Below, piece by piece: positions 18,984 through 28,602 of a stretch of 64,000 bases of DNA. This stretch comes from CAWDDA01 sp963813345 (lineage in GTDB: Bacteria > Acidobacteriota > Blastocatellia > RBC074). The DNA lies in NCBI GenBank assembly GCA_963813345.1, contig CAWEYR010000024.1, positions 124,001 to 188,000 of the forward strand, in the 5' to 3' direction. The notes beneath the pieces are model-generated. The model was not told the DNA's origin, searched no databases, and saw only the letters and a program-made list of their open reading frames with translations. The position numbers were made by a program, and so were the translations under genes. Each line of letters opens with the position of its first letter. Within the stretch, counting starts at the first letter, position 1.

Positions 18984-19104
18984 ATAGTGGTCAGTGGTCA
19001 GTGGGTACGTTGTACCGGCTTTTAGCCGGAAGCGTGCACATTCGAGTCGTTCGAATGTGACGCTTCCGGCTAAAAGCCGGTACAACGTACCCACTGACCA
19101 CTAT
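18984..19104. repeat. large composite palindrome between divergent tsaB and mutS
   Basis: The left arm ATAGTGGTCAGTGG, an extra heptamer, then GGTACGTTGTACCGGC and TTTTAGCCGGAAGCGT mirrors the right arm ending CCACTGACCACTAT almost base for base. Inner bases ATTCGA/TCGAAT close the loop. Arms are about 55-60 bases. It joins the heptamer family to the GTACGTTGTACCGGC family in one element. It ends two bases before the tsaB start codon. Confidence 0.95.
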
Positions 19105-19162
19105 TTGACAGTTTTCGAAAACGGATTATATAGTGACGCGAGACACTTCAGCTATCGTCGCG

Positions 19163-21777
19163 ATGTCCTCAAAAGACCAACAATCTCAACCTCCGCAGCG
19201 GGTAACTTCGCAGCTGACACCGATGCTGCAGCAGTTTTACGATATCAAGAAGCGATATCCGGGGACGATCCTGTTCTTCAGACTGGGTGATTTCTACGAG
19301 ATGTTCTTCGACGACGCGACGATCGGAGCACGCGAGCTTGAGATCACGCTGACAGCACGCCACAAGGAGCATGGCTCTCCGATTCCAATGTGCGGAGTTC
19401 CCTACCATGCGGCCTCAAACTACATTGCGCGGCTGGTGCGAAAAGGCTATCGCGTCGCCATCTGCGAGCAGACCGAAGACCCCAAGACGACGTCGAAGCT
19501 CGTGAAGCGAGATGTCGTCCGAGTGATCACGCCAGGAACGGCAGTCGAGACACAATTGCTCGAGCGAGGCAGAAACAACTACCTGGCGGCAGTCTGCGGC
19601 GCTGGCAATGCAATGGGACTGGCACTCGTGGATATTTCCACCGGTCAGTTCCTCACTACTCAGATCGGCGGAATAGAGGCGTGGCAGGGAGTCCTGGATC
19701 AGATCGACCTTTTTGGACCAACCGAGATCATCTTCCCAAAGGCGCTTGCGAGCCTTGTCAATTCGATGCGTTCTGATGGTACGTCCGGAACTAGTGATGA
19801 TTCGACATCACCGCGAGCTGCGACAGTAGCTGCCTTCACACCGATCGATGACTGGGTCTTTGGAGTTGATCACGCCGAATCTTTGCTGCGGACCCAGCTC
19901 GGAGTTTCTGCGCTCGACGGATTCGGATTGCTCGCCGAGCGTGACTTTGCGATAGCCGCTGCGGGAGCCGCAATCCATTACATTCTCGAGACGCAGAAGG
20001 CACAGGCAGTCCATATTGACCGGCTGACTTTCTTTGAGCCCTCTGATGCCCTGATTCTCGACGCAACGACAATCGTCAATCTGGAGCTTCTCTCTGCTGT
20101 TGACGGTCGCCCGGGCCATTCTCTTCTTGGCGTGATCGACGAGACCAGGACTGGAATGGGAGCCCGGCTGCTGCGTCAATGGCTTCTCCGCCCTTCGATT
20201 GACCCTGGAGAGATCAACCGGAGACTCGAGGCGGTCGACGAGGCGCGACGATCGACGCAGTACCGTGATGGTGTGCGGCGAACGCTGAGCCCATGGGAGA
20301 TATTGAACGGCTGGCAGGAAAACTGACGCTCAATCGCGCGACAGCTCGCGACCTGCTTGCTCTCGCTCGCTCGTTCGAAGTCATACCGGATTTGAAATCA
20401 CAGTTGACCGGCTCGCATGCTGCCTTGCTCGCCGGGCTCGGTAACGGTCTCGATGAACTCGGCGATATCCGGGATCTGATTTCGGCGGCCATCTCGAATG
20501 ACGCACCTCAAGCCGCAAACGAGGCCGGAATGATACGCGACGGCTACAATCCTGAGCTCGATGAGCTTCGGCATCTGGCACACAGCGGCAAGAGTTACAT
20601 CGCTTCAATTGAAGCGCGAGAGCGGGGACGGACTGGAATCTCTTCGCTCAAGGTAAAGTTCAACAATGTATTCGGGTATTTCATCGAGGTCAGCAATTCG
20701 CAGAAATCGCGCGTGCCCGACGACTATGTCCGCAAGCAGACTCTGGTCAATGCTGAACGCTATACGATGGCGGAGCTCAAAGAATACGAAGCTAAAGTGC
20801 TCGGGGCCGAGGAAAGGATTCTCGAGCTCGAGATCAGTATCTTCGACGAGGTTCGCCGTTCGGTCGCCAGAGAGGTAAAGAGGATCCTTGCGGTAGCTCA
20901 AGCTGTCGCGATTCTCGACGTGATCTTCTGCTTTGCGCACAGTGCTGCACGACGCGGCTACGTCCGTCCAGAGATTCACGAAGGGGATGCCCTCCTCATC
21001 AAAGGCGGACGACATCCGGTGATTGAGACGCTTGGCGAGCGCTTTGTTCCGAACGATCTGTATCTCAACAACAGCACCGATCGTCTGATGATAATCACGG
21101 GCCCGAACATGGGAGGCAAATCCGTCTACCTGAAACAGGCGGCTCAGATTCTGATCCTCGCGCACATCGGCAGCTTTGTGCCTGCAGAGGCGGCGAACAT
21201 TCCCCTGACCGATCGGGTCTTCACGAGGGTAGGTGCATCGGACAACCTCGGTCGTGGCCGCTCGACCTTTATGGTCGAGATGATCGAGACGGCAAACATT
21301 CTTAACTCGGCGACACCTCGCAGCCTTATTCTTCTCGATGAAGTCGGCAGGGGTACATCCACGTTTGATGGTCTCTCGCTCGCGTGGGCGATAGCCGAGT
21401 ATCTGCACGATGACAACGAACATGCCGCAAAGACTATGTTTGCGACTCACTACCACGAGCTGACAGAGCTGGCAAAGATGCGGCCCGGCGTACGCAACAG
21501 TCAGGTGGCTGTTTCGGAATCTGGCGGTGAAATCGTATTTCTCAGGAAAGTTATTGGTGGGAGCGCCAACAAGAGCTATGGCATCGAAGTAGCGCGGCTG
21601 GCTGGTCTTCCGCGCTCAGTTCTTGAACGAGCACGTGAGATCCTTTCGAATCTTGAGCAGAACGAGCTGGACCTGACGGGCAAACCGAAGTTCGCTCGGC
21701 ATCTCCGAAAGCGAAGTGCGCTGGCAAATCAGTTATCCTTGCTTAACGTTTTCGATCAGGAAGAACAGGAAGATTGA
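19163..21777 (+). CDS. mutS: DNA mismatch repair protein MutS, frameshifted
   Basis: MutS recognises mismatches and recruits MutL. The mismatch-binding domain shows the Phe-x-Glu motif in FFRLGDFYEMFFDDA, followed by CGVPYHA and connector and lever domains. The ATPase domain has Walker A TGPNMGGKSVYLKQAA and LILLDEVGRGTSTFDGLSLA, then the H-loop MFATHYHELTEL. The frame shifts once near 20290, in the lever domain (TLSP to MGDIERLAGKLTL). I chose ATG 19163; a GTG at 19133 would add ten residues. Repaired length is about 871 residues. The isomerase-like gene follows after 7 bases. Confidence 0.95.
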
Positions 21778-21784
21778 GGAACAA

Positions 21785-22681
21785 ATGAATCGTCGTGACT
21801 TTCTTATGACTACGAGTCTGGGTGCAATGAGCAGCAGTATCGAAATGGGGATGAGTCAGAAGAAACAGCTTTTTGATATCTCGCTGGCCCAGTGGTCGCT
21901 TCACAAAGCGCTCTTCGCGAAGCAGCTCGATAACATTGATTTTGCAAAGACGGCAAAACAGGATTACGGAATCGCAGCTATCGAGTACGTTAACCAGTTC
22001 TTTAAGGACAAGGCCAATGACAAGGCGTATCTTGGCGAGCTTAAGAAGCGGGCCGCAGATGTGGGCGTAAAAACACTGCTCATCATGATCGATGACGAGG
22101 GCGCTTTAGGAGATCCTGATCAGGCAAAGAGAACGCAGGCAGTCGAGAATCACTATCGATGGGTCGAGGCGGCAAAGTTTCTCGGTTGTCACTCGATCCG
22201 GGTGAATGCTCAGAGTCAGGGGAGCTATGACGAACAAGCCAATCTTGCAGCCGATGGTCTGCGCCGTCTGACTGAGTTTGGAGCGAAGCATTCGATAAAC
22301 ATCATTGTCGAGAACCACGGAGGTCTATCGTCAAACGGCGCCTGGTTGTCTATGGTGATCAAAAAGGTCAACCATCCGCGTTGCGGAACGCTCCCCGACT
22401 TCGGGAACTTCGATCTTGGAGAAGGCAAGACCTACGACCGCTATCAGGGAGTGACGGAGCTCATGCCTTTTGCGAAGGGTGTGAGCGCCAAGTCACACGA
22501 CTTCGACGCTCAGGGCAACGAAGTTCATACCGATTTCGCAAAGATGATGAGGATTGTTCTCAAAGCGGGCTATAGCGGATTTGTGGGTATCGAGTACGAA
22601 GGCACGAAGTTGAGCGAGCCCGATGGAATCCGCGCTACAAAGAAGCTACTCGAGAAAGTGAGAGTAGAGCTCTCAAGCTGA
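21785..22681 (+). CDS. sugar phosphate isomerase/epimerase-like TIM barrel protein
   Basis: Xylose isomerase-like TIM barrel protein of 298 residues. The N-terminus MNRRDFLMTTSLGAM has a twin-arginine motif, though the following hydrophobic stretch is short, so Tat export is uncertain. The barrel has the expected acidic strand ends: GIAAIEYVNQFF, NIIVENHGG, CGTLPDFGNFD and FVGIEYEGTK; these Glu, His and Asp residues would bind a metal. Substrate is unknown. ATG 21785 has GAGGAAC upstream and follows mutS closely; the longer open frame inside mutS is not used. Confidence 0.82.
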   Translation: MNRRDFLMTTSLGAMSSSIEMGMSQKKQLFDISLAQWSLHKALFAKQLDNIDFAKTAKQDYGIAAIEYVNQFFKDKANDKAYLGELKKRAADVGVKTLLIMIDDEGALGDPDQAKRTQAVENHYRWVEAAKFLGCHSIRVNAQSQGSYDEQANLAADGLRRLTEFGAKHSINIIVENHGGLSSNGAWLSMVIKKVNHPRCGTLPDFGNFDLGEGKTYDRYQGVTELMPFAKGVSAKSHDFDAQGNEVHTDFAKMMRIVLKAGYSGFVGIEYEGTKLSEPDGIRATKKLLEKVRVELSS

Positions 22682-22704
22682 GCCCGCTTGGAATGCGCGG
22701 CTAA

Positions 22705-22760
22705 CGCTTGAACTCGAACTGAGTGATTGAGTTCGAAGCTAAAGCGGGTTGATTCAACCG
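22705..22760. repeat. degenerate palindrome between convergent genes
   Basis: CGCTTGAACTCGAACT and GAGTTCGAAGCTAAAGCG form imperfect arms related to the GTTCAAGCTTTAGC family. It lies between the ends of the isomerase-like gene and the FAD/4Fe-4S gene and may serve as a shared terminator. Confidence 0.6.
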
Positions 22761-22782
22761 CTTGAAGTGCGCTAGACTGCTG

Positions 22783-24303
22783 TTACCCGATCTGAATTCC
22801 GATCTTTTCAAGGAATCGGGTCGGTTTTTCCCCACCGATAAGACAGAAGACATAGTCACACTTAATGCGATCGGTCTCCTTCGGAGCTTTGTCGTCTGAT
22901 CTGCGCGCCGACGTGAGCACAACCTCATTACTGGTAATTTCCTTGATGGTCTTGCCGAAGTACGGTTTGATTGTCCCAGAGTCAATACAATCGTAGACCA
23001 TCATTTTGTTTCCGAGCTTCATGTCACCCTTAAAATCGGTGCGAATCACGAGCGACACGACATTGTCCCTCCAGCCCGAGATCCTCGCGCCATCGCTCGA
23101 TCTTACAGCCGCGAGATCGATCGCTGCTTCGACCGCGGAATTGCCTGCGCCAACGACAACCAGGTGCTGTTTTCGAAATATGCCTGGATCCGAAAGTCGA
23201 TACTTCACCTTGGCATCACCGGATGGACCTGTCAGTTCCTCCCCCGGAACGCCGAGTTTCATCGGCATTCCCCGGTTGCCAATAGCGAGGATCACCCTCC
23301 TGCAGGCATATTCCCGCCGCCGTCTTTCCGTTTCCTGCTCTGTAACCAGTAGCAGACTGTGTTCACCGCGCCGTATCTCAATGCATCTTTCGAACTCTTG
23401 AACGCGCACCTGACTCGAGTTGATCGTGTCAAGCCACTGCGAAATCATCTCTTCTTTAACTGCGCCAGAACCTTCGAGGGCTATGCCACCGCGGGCGGGC
23501 TGATCAGTAGGGTTGAAGTAGATGTACTTTCCAGCCTGATACGCCTGCTGGATTGTTGAAAGTAGCTGATCCTGCTCGATCGCAATGTATTTCAACCCCC
23601 GTTTCCTGGCGAGTACTGCCGCAGAAACGCCTGCGGGCCCCATTCCAACGATTGCCACGTCGTAGTCGACGTTCCCATTCCCTGGCGAGCGCGAAAGATC
23701 TTCTACCAGGAAATCGATGACCGCACCGCCCTCATTGATCGCATTCTTGATAAGCGGCACGCCCGAGACATCTCCAATCAGATAGACGCCCGCAACACTC
23801 GTCAAGAACTTCTCGTTCCTTCGTGGAACCTTGCGTTCGGGGATCTTTTTGGTTGCGTTAATAACAATACATGATTTGGGAACAGTCGGGCATTCGACTT
23901 CACAGCTCGCGTCCTCCATACACTGTTCAATCGCGATCGGGATTGCCTTTCCATTGACTATCGCAAGGACGTCATGCGGGCACGCGTCGACACAGGCATG
24001 GCACCCAATGCAGGTTTGCACGTTAACGCTCGGGTGCGGATAAGAGGGGCCATCTGCCACTTTGACGGACTGGCTGGGTTCTGCGGCCTGTGCTTCAGCG
24101 GCGTGGGACATCATCGGCCTGCGCGCGCTTCGAAACGCGACCAGCCAGGCAGCCAGGGCGGCAGCACCGATACCGGCGAGAGAAAGGATGAGCCATCCTC
24201 GAGAGCTGATGGCCGCAACCGTGCCCGTTCCGCGGGTCGCTAATGCGACTACGCAGGCAATGAGAACAAACAGCACTGTTAGAGCCAGTTTTGAGAGTTC
24301 CAT
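22783..24303 (-). CDS. membrane-anchored FAD/4Fe-4S NAD(P)H oxidoreductase
   Basis: 506-residue fusion. Two membrane helices (about residues 2-23 and 33-52) are followed by a ferredoxin-like domain with CIGCHACVDACP and a second Cys set in QCMEDASCEVECP. The rest is a thioredoxin-reductase/YpdA-like flavoprotein: FAD loop VAIVGMGPAGVSAAVLA and NAD(P) loop LVVVGAGNSAVEAAID. No CxxC redox pair is seen beside the NAD(P) domain, so a dithiol mechanism is unlikely; electrons probably pass between NAD(P)H, FAD and the clusters. I chose ATG 24303; a longer frame runs into a repeat. Third gene of the redox operon (22.8-28.5 kb). Confidence 0.85.
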   Translation of the reverse strand: MELSKLALTVLFVLIACVVALATRGTGTVAAISSRGWLILSLAGIGAAALAAWLVAFRSARRPMMSHAAEAQAAEPSQSVKVADGPSYPHPSVNVQTCIGCHACVDACPHDVLAIVNGKAIPIAIEQCMEDASCEVECPTVPKSCIVINATKKIPERKVPRRNEKFLTSVAGVYLIGDVSGVPLIKNAINEGGAVIDFLVEDLSRSPGNGNVDYDVAIVGMGPAGVSAAVLARKRGLKYIAIEQDQLLSTIQQAYQAGKYIYFNPTDQPARGGIALEGSGAVKEEMISQWLDTINSSQVRVQEFERCIEIRRGEHSLLLVTEQETERRRREYACRRVILAIGNRGMPMKLGVPGEELTGPSGDAKVKYRLSDPGIFRKQHLVVVGAGNSAVEAAIDLAAVRSSDGARISGWRDNVVSLVIRTDFKGDMKLGNKMMVYDCIDSGTIKPYFGKTIKEITSNEVVLTSARRSDDKAPKETDRIKCDYVFCLIGGEKPTRFLEKIGIQIG

Positions 24304-24620
24304 GATTGGGAGCGCCAGGCTCGCCTGCGCTCGCTGCAGGCAGCGCAATCACCGCGGAGCGGTGCAGACGTAGCCAGGGGTTGAGTCTTCGAAACCCCTG
24401 GATTGATTCCATTGACCCGTTGCATCCCGGAGGGATGCGAGAAAAGACGATACGTTTCAGCAGATCCGTATCTCGCATCCCTCGGGATGCAATCTTTCTC
24501 ACAAATGGGACCAGGGGTTTCGAAGACTCAACCCCTGGCTACGATCTTTACGCCTCCGGCGTAAGGCGGATTCCAAAATGTCCAAGCTCCACGCGCCAGG
24601 CTGCAGCCTGGCGCTCCCAG
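24303..24620. repeat. nested palindromic repeat element
   Basis: This 318-base gap holds three nested inverted repeats. Outer: GGGAGCGCCAGGCT near 24308 against GCCTGGCGCTCCCA near 24606. Middle: a 32-base arm at 24370-24401 (starting GTAGCCAGGGGTTGAG) against 24511-24542, exact. Inner: GTTGCATCCCGGAGGGATGCGAGA (24419-24442) against TCTCGCATCCCTCGGGATGCAAT (24471-24493), nearly exact. Each arm also contains its own small hairpin. No open frame is credible here. It separates the FAD gene from the cytochrome gene of the same operon. Confidence 0.92.
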
Positions 24621-24621
24621 G

Positions 24622-26067
24622 CTAATCCACGCTCCGCCTGCGCGAAGCTTTCAGGTTCCGGGATTCACCGTGCTGCGCGTGGCACGACGCGCAGTCCGGC
24701 CCCTCCCGCTTCAAACCCACTCCAGTCGATTTCACTGAGTGACATTGGACACACGACTCGCGCACTCCGCGATTGAGCAGCGAGGATTCAAGACCCTCAG
24801 TGTGACAATCAGAGCACAGGGCTTCACCCCGCTTGCGGCCGCTCAGATGCACGAGATGAAACTGTTCGCGAATTGTAAAGTTCGACGCGCTCCCGGGAAG
24901 TTCTTTCAGTCTCCATCGCTCTGCCGCGATTGGGCCCATTTTCCAGACGTTGCCCTCGACCGGGTACCCGACCGTTCCACCATGAGGCGTCATCAGCCGT
25001 TGCCCGCTTATTGGCGACACATACCCGGTGCTCTCGCTGTGACAGCCGATACACGCCGCATTCGCCATGTGTCTCAGGTCAGCATCGCGTCCTTTGTGTT
25101 CAGCGTGACACGTTGAACAGGTTATTCCCGCTCTTTCGTGAACATCAGAAATCAGTGGTGCAAAGGCAACGGTCGTGTGGCAATTCGCACAGTTTGTTTC
25201 CACAGAAGTGCGAAGAGAATGGCAGTTCGAGCAGCTTGTCGCATTCGCGGCCCGCGCGATCGGCTGACCAGCAACTGCCGGCTGAAGTGTCGTTCTGACG
25301 TGCGCAGCTGAAACATCTCCAGGAGAGAATGCATCCATATAGAACCCCAGTGCCACCACACTCAGGCCAGCTGCAGCGAGCAACGCCCAGACAAAAACCG
25401 AAGGTCTCCAGGTTCTCTTCAGGTCCAGTGTCGGGCGCCAATTATATTGAGCCTTGCCGAATCGATGCCCCCTCTGCGGAATCAGTGGAGAATCTGGAGT
25501 CATCTTGCCGGCTTCGCGTTTTCGTTTGTCCCAGAACACGCTCAGAGCATGCTCAGCAGTGCGAGTCAGGCGGCTCGTAAGCATACCTGTGCCAGTAAGT
25601 CGCCTTGTTCCCCGCGGTGTCGCTTTCGTGCGCTGAATAAGGGCAGCCAGGTCCAGCCGTACCGTTTTCTCTTTATCGTCGGGAAGCTTGTCAGACTCAG
25701 CTGACCCGGTGACCGGCGACAGCGCCTCGATAGGAAGCGGAGCAACGCTCATCTCGACACTGATTTTCAGCTCGGCACCAGAATAACCCGTCGTCAGAAC
25801 GAATGGACCGATCTGAATGATGTCGCCATCAGCCAGTGGAGCACTGTCGATCAGCTCACCGTTTAGAAATGTTCCGTTCGCAGTTGAGAGATTGAATATC
25901 CAGAACTCTGATTGAACGTCCTTGATGCCGGCCTGAGTTCGCGAGACCGTCGGATGATTCAGAACCAGATCATTCCCTGTCAAGCGTCCAATCGTCAGTC
26001 CGTCACTCTCGATGAGGAGCGGGTCGAGGCTCAGGTCTTTGCGAATGATTCGAAATCTGTTCGGCAT
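24622..26067 (-). CDS. FHA-domain multiheme c-type cytochrome
   Basis: 481 residues with an unusual layout. An N-terminal FHA domain (about 1-105) has TIGRLTGNDLVL, PTVSRTQAG and STANGTFLNG; the usual SRxH His is Gln. A charged cytoplasmic linker leads to one membrane helix (about 221-247). The outer part has seven CxxCH heme sites: CSNCH, CANCH, CSTCH, CIGCH, CSDCH, CVQCH and CASCH. So a phosphothreonine-type reader faces the cytoplasm and a heptaheme domain the periplasm. The start at 26067 overlaps the upstream gene by 65 bases, with AGGAA next to the ATG. Distal hemes could pass electrons to or from the cytochrome b of the neighbour; this is inference. Confidence 0.88.
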   Translation of the reverse strand: MPNRFRIIRKDLSLDPLLIESDGLTIGRLTGNDLVLNHPTVSRTQAGIKDVQSEFWIFNLSTANGTFLNGELIDSAPLADGDIIQIGPFVLTTGYSGAELKISVEMSVAPLPIEALSPVTGSAESDKLPDDKEKTVRLDLAALIQRTKATPRGTRRLTGTGMLTSRLTRTAEHALSVFWDKRKREAGKMTPDSPLIPQRGHRFGKAQYNWRPTLDLKRTWRPSVFVWALLAAAGLSVVALGFYMDAFSPGDVSAAHVRTTLQPAVAGQPIARAANATSCSNCHSLRTSVETNCANCHTTVAFAPLISDVHERAGITCSTCHAEHKGRDADLRHMANAACIGCHSESTGYVSPISGQRLMTPHGGTVGYPVEGNVWKMGPIAAERWRLKELPGSASNFTIREQFHLVHLSGRKRGEALCSDCHTEGLESSLLNRGVRESCVQCHSVKSTGVGLKREGPDCASCHAQHGESRNLKASRRRSVD

Positions 26068-28510
26068 TTCCTATAGCGCTTCTTATCGCGCCTGCGAAAT
26101 ATACGACTTGAACAATATGCACAAGCATGAGAGCCAACATCAGCGCGGTGGTGACGACATGCGGAACAATCCAGACCTTGAGAAGCCTGTGGAGTGCGAT
26201 CAGAGCATCAACCCGCCGCAATATCACCAGCTCGCGAGCCATCTTCTCGATCGATTGCAGTTCCGTGTGCAGCTCGGAATGCGATGATGTCGAGATGGCC
26301 CTGAGCCTTTCGATTTCAGTGGCGATGCTCGTCTCAAGGCTGCTCGAGGAGACGAACGTGCCAAAGAGGTATCTCATTGAGAATAAGCGCGGGAACAATG
26401 CCGACTCGACATACTCGCGAGTCGCCGTGCTCGCTCCTCCGAGATTCGCCTGCATTGCCTGCCAGAGCTCGTCGCGCCGCAATTCCAGGTCTTCGATCAG
26501 CAATGGCTGCTCTTCGATCCGAGTGAGAATTCGAGGGACGATGTAATAACATGCAATTCCAAAGAGACCCGTCAGAATAACCAGGTCAAATGTCACTGCA
26601 AGAGTCGTGGTCAGTGCTCCACCGGCGTCCGTTCCACCATGGACAATGAGGACGATCGCACCAATCAAGCCGGCGTAGGCGTGCGCCAGCATCCAATATC
26701 GGAGAGGCCCCGCTCGTCTCCTGTAGATTTGCCGGCGTAACGGGTACGCCATGACGAAGATCATCACTAAGAGCCCGCCAATACCAGTAATCCATCTCAG
26801 ATTCAGCCAGTCAATCCACTCGCTGAAAACGCTCGACTCGAGGCCGTAGCTATATACGGCGAAGCCTAATGCGATGGCACACATGAGCGTCACCAGAATC
26901 CCAGTCACGTGAGCGAGCCGCAGCGAGTGGTCCTTGACTGTTCGACGGAGTTGGGCCCCTTTCCCTGCCCGTACAACTCTCCGCCCCTCGAGAATGCGAA
27001 TCTCGGGGAAATACGTGTCCGGACTCACTCGAAGCAACGCGCCGGTCGGGCAATTCTCTTCGCAGCTGTACGCTTGAATCGCGGTCCCTTCGGGGTTGAG
27101 AGGCGTGTGCGCGCACAGATTGCATTTGACGGCAAGTAGATCGTCGGTCTGCTCGACGGGGGCAGGCAGAGCTTCAGCGCCAAGACTGAACAGCCCACTC
27201 CAGAGTGAAGATCGATGCTGTCCCGCGGCGGGCTTGCGCGGAACCATTGAGATGGCATTGTAAGGACACTGTGCGGCGCAATCGCCACATCCGATACACG
27301 TCTTTGAATCGATGTCTACTTCGCCCCCGGGCAAGCGCTGGATCGCTCCGGTTGGACAACCGGTAAGACACTCGGGATCCTGGCAATGCAAACAAACAGC
27401 TGGAGCGAGAAGACTCTGTTCGGCGCTCGGCGCAGGCCGAACATGCATGGGCCTGCCAATATGAAGACCTCTGCGAACCAGGCGCGTCTGTCCGTGTACC
27501 TTGTGGCAGGCGAGCGAGCAGTTGCCACACCGGATACACAAGTCCATATCCATTACGAGGAGATTGGTTGCGTCGGCGAGCCCGGTTTCAATGAGACGTT
27601 TCTGTGCAGCGACGACTGGCAACTCCGAGCTCAGCTCTTGTTGAGCCGGTTGAGGGGAAACTCCCGAAAGCTCTTCAGCAAGTCTCTTACGTAAAACTGG
27701 AAGATTCTGGAGCTTAGTGATTGATATTTCGAGAACTTCCGACCGGCTCTGAAGGATACAGCTTTTATCCCAGACAACCGCTTGACTCAGACCCTCGATT
27801 CCAAAACTACTGTTTGCGCCTGCGAATACTTCGGAATCGTTGAGGTTTGACTTGAGCTTTGCCCAGCCAGCGTGCAGAAGATAGACGCGACGGACCTGTT
27901 CACCCTGACTGAACAGGATGTGACCTTTCGAATAGATTCGAAACTGCGAAACAGACTCGAGTTGCTGAATGAGCGGGGGTTCGAGCGAGGTCAGCGCCTG
28001 AAGGTTCTGGAGAGTTGCGGAACGGCCGTTGTTGCGATATTCGGCATCCAGATGCTCGCTGAATTTGGGGAGCTTCCGCAGCAACCTGAGGGCGGGTCGC
28101 TCGATCTCGAGGACCTGAGCACTACCGTCTGCAGAAACGCGAACGGTGGCCGCTCGCGGCACACCCGCAAGAACCGACATTTCTCCAAACTGGGTTCCGG
28201 GTCCGATCTCGCGAACACGCACTTCGCCATTCGCGGTACGCAGCAGGACGTCGGCTTTCCCTTCTACCAATATGAAGAAACTGTTGCCACCCCACTCGCC
28301 TTCGTTGACTATGACTTCGCCTGCATCGAATGAAAACAGATGGACGTATGGCCCGACACGTTTGCCGTTGTAGTTCCGGCCATAGACTACGACCTCGAGG
28401 TCAAGTTCGTGGTTGAAATGATCACCGTCGCGAGATGACAGTTCACTGATCGCATCGACGCTCTCGATCGCACTGAGGACTGCGCGGCGACTCGTCGTTT
28501 CGCGTGGCAT
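26003..28510 (-). CDS. cNMP-binding, polyferredoxin and cytochrome b-like membrane protein
   Basis: 835 residues, intact. Two cyclic-nucleotide-binding domains come first (about 55-155 and 175-275); the first has a canonical phosphate cassette FGEMSVLAGVPRAATVRV, the second lacks it. Residues about 315-500 form a four-cluster HybA/DmsB-like ferredoxin: CIRCGNCSLACH, CLHCQDPECLTGCP, CIGCGDCAAQCP, CNLC with SCEENCP. Five or so membrane helices follow, with paired His at heme b spacing in AHAYAGLIGAIVLIVHGG and PHVVTTALMLALMLVH. This suggests a cNMP-gated transmembrane electron conduit. First gene of the three-gene operon; overlaps the FHA cytochrome gene. Confidence 0.88.
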   Translation of the reverse strand: MPRETTSRRAVLSAIESVDAISELSSRDGDHFNHELDLEVVVYGRNYNGKRVGPYVHLFSFDAGEVIVNEGEWGGNSFFILVEGKADVLLRTANGEVRVREIGPGTQFGEMSVLAGVPRAATVRVSADGSAQVLEIERPALRLLRKLPKFSEHLDAEYRNNGRSATLQNLQALTSLEPPLIQQLESVSQFRIYSKGHILFSQGEQVRRVYLLHAGWAKLKSNLNDSEVFAGANSSFGIEGLSQAVVWDKSCILQSRSEVLEISITKLQNLPVLRKRLAEELSGVSPQPAQQELSSELPVVAAQKRLIETGLADATNLLVMDMDLCIRCGNCSLACHKVHGQTRLVRRGLHIGRPMHVRPAPSAEQSLLAPAVCLHCQDPECLTGCPTGAIQRLPGGEVDIDSKTCIGCGDCAAQCPYNAISMVPRKPAAGQHRSSLWSGLFSLGAEALPAPVEQTDDLLAVKCNLCAHTPLNPEGTAIQAYSCEENCPTGALLRVSPDTYFPEIRILEGRRVVRAGKGAQLRRTVKDHSLRLAHVTGILVTLMCAIALGFAVYSYGLESSVFSEWIDWLNLRWITGIGGLLVMIFVMAYPLRRQIYRRRAGPLRYWMLAHAYAGLIGAIVLIVHGGTDAGGALTTTLAVTFDLVILTGLFGIACYYIVPRILTRIEEQPLLIEDLELRRDELWQAMQANLGGASTATREYVESALFPRLFSMRYLFGTFVSSSSLETSIATEIERLRAISTSSHSELHTELQSIEKMARELVILRRVDALIALHRLLKVWIVPHVVTTALMLALMLVHIVQVVYFAGAIRSAIGNAEQISNHSQRPEPRPAPHRE

Positions 28511-28602
28511 GAGGATTCCTGTCCTGGGGCAGTCGTCGTGCCGACTTTTTTCCAGCGTTACCGCAAAAGACGTCGGCTATTCTTCACTGAACGCAACACT
28601 TC

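Noticed and set aside
20605..21456. 283-residue open frame on the minus strand inside mutS
   Set aside because: It lies antisense to the conserved MutS ATPase domain and has no recognisable motif or ribosome binding site.
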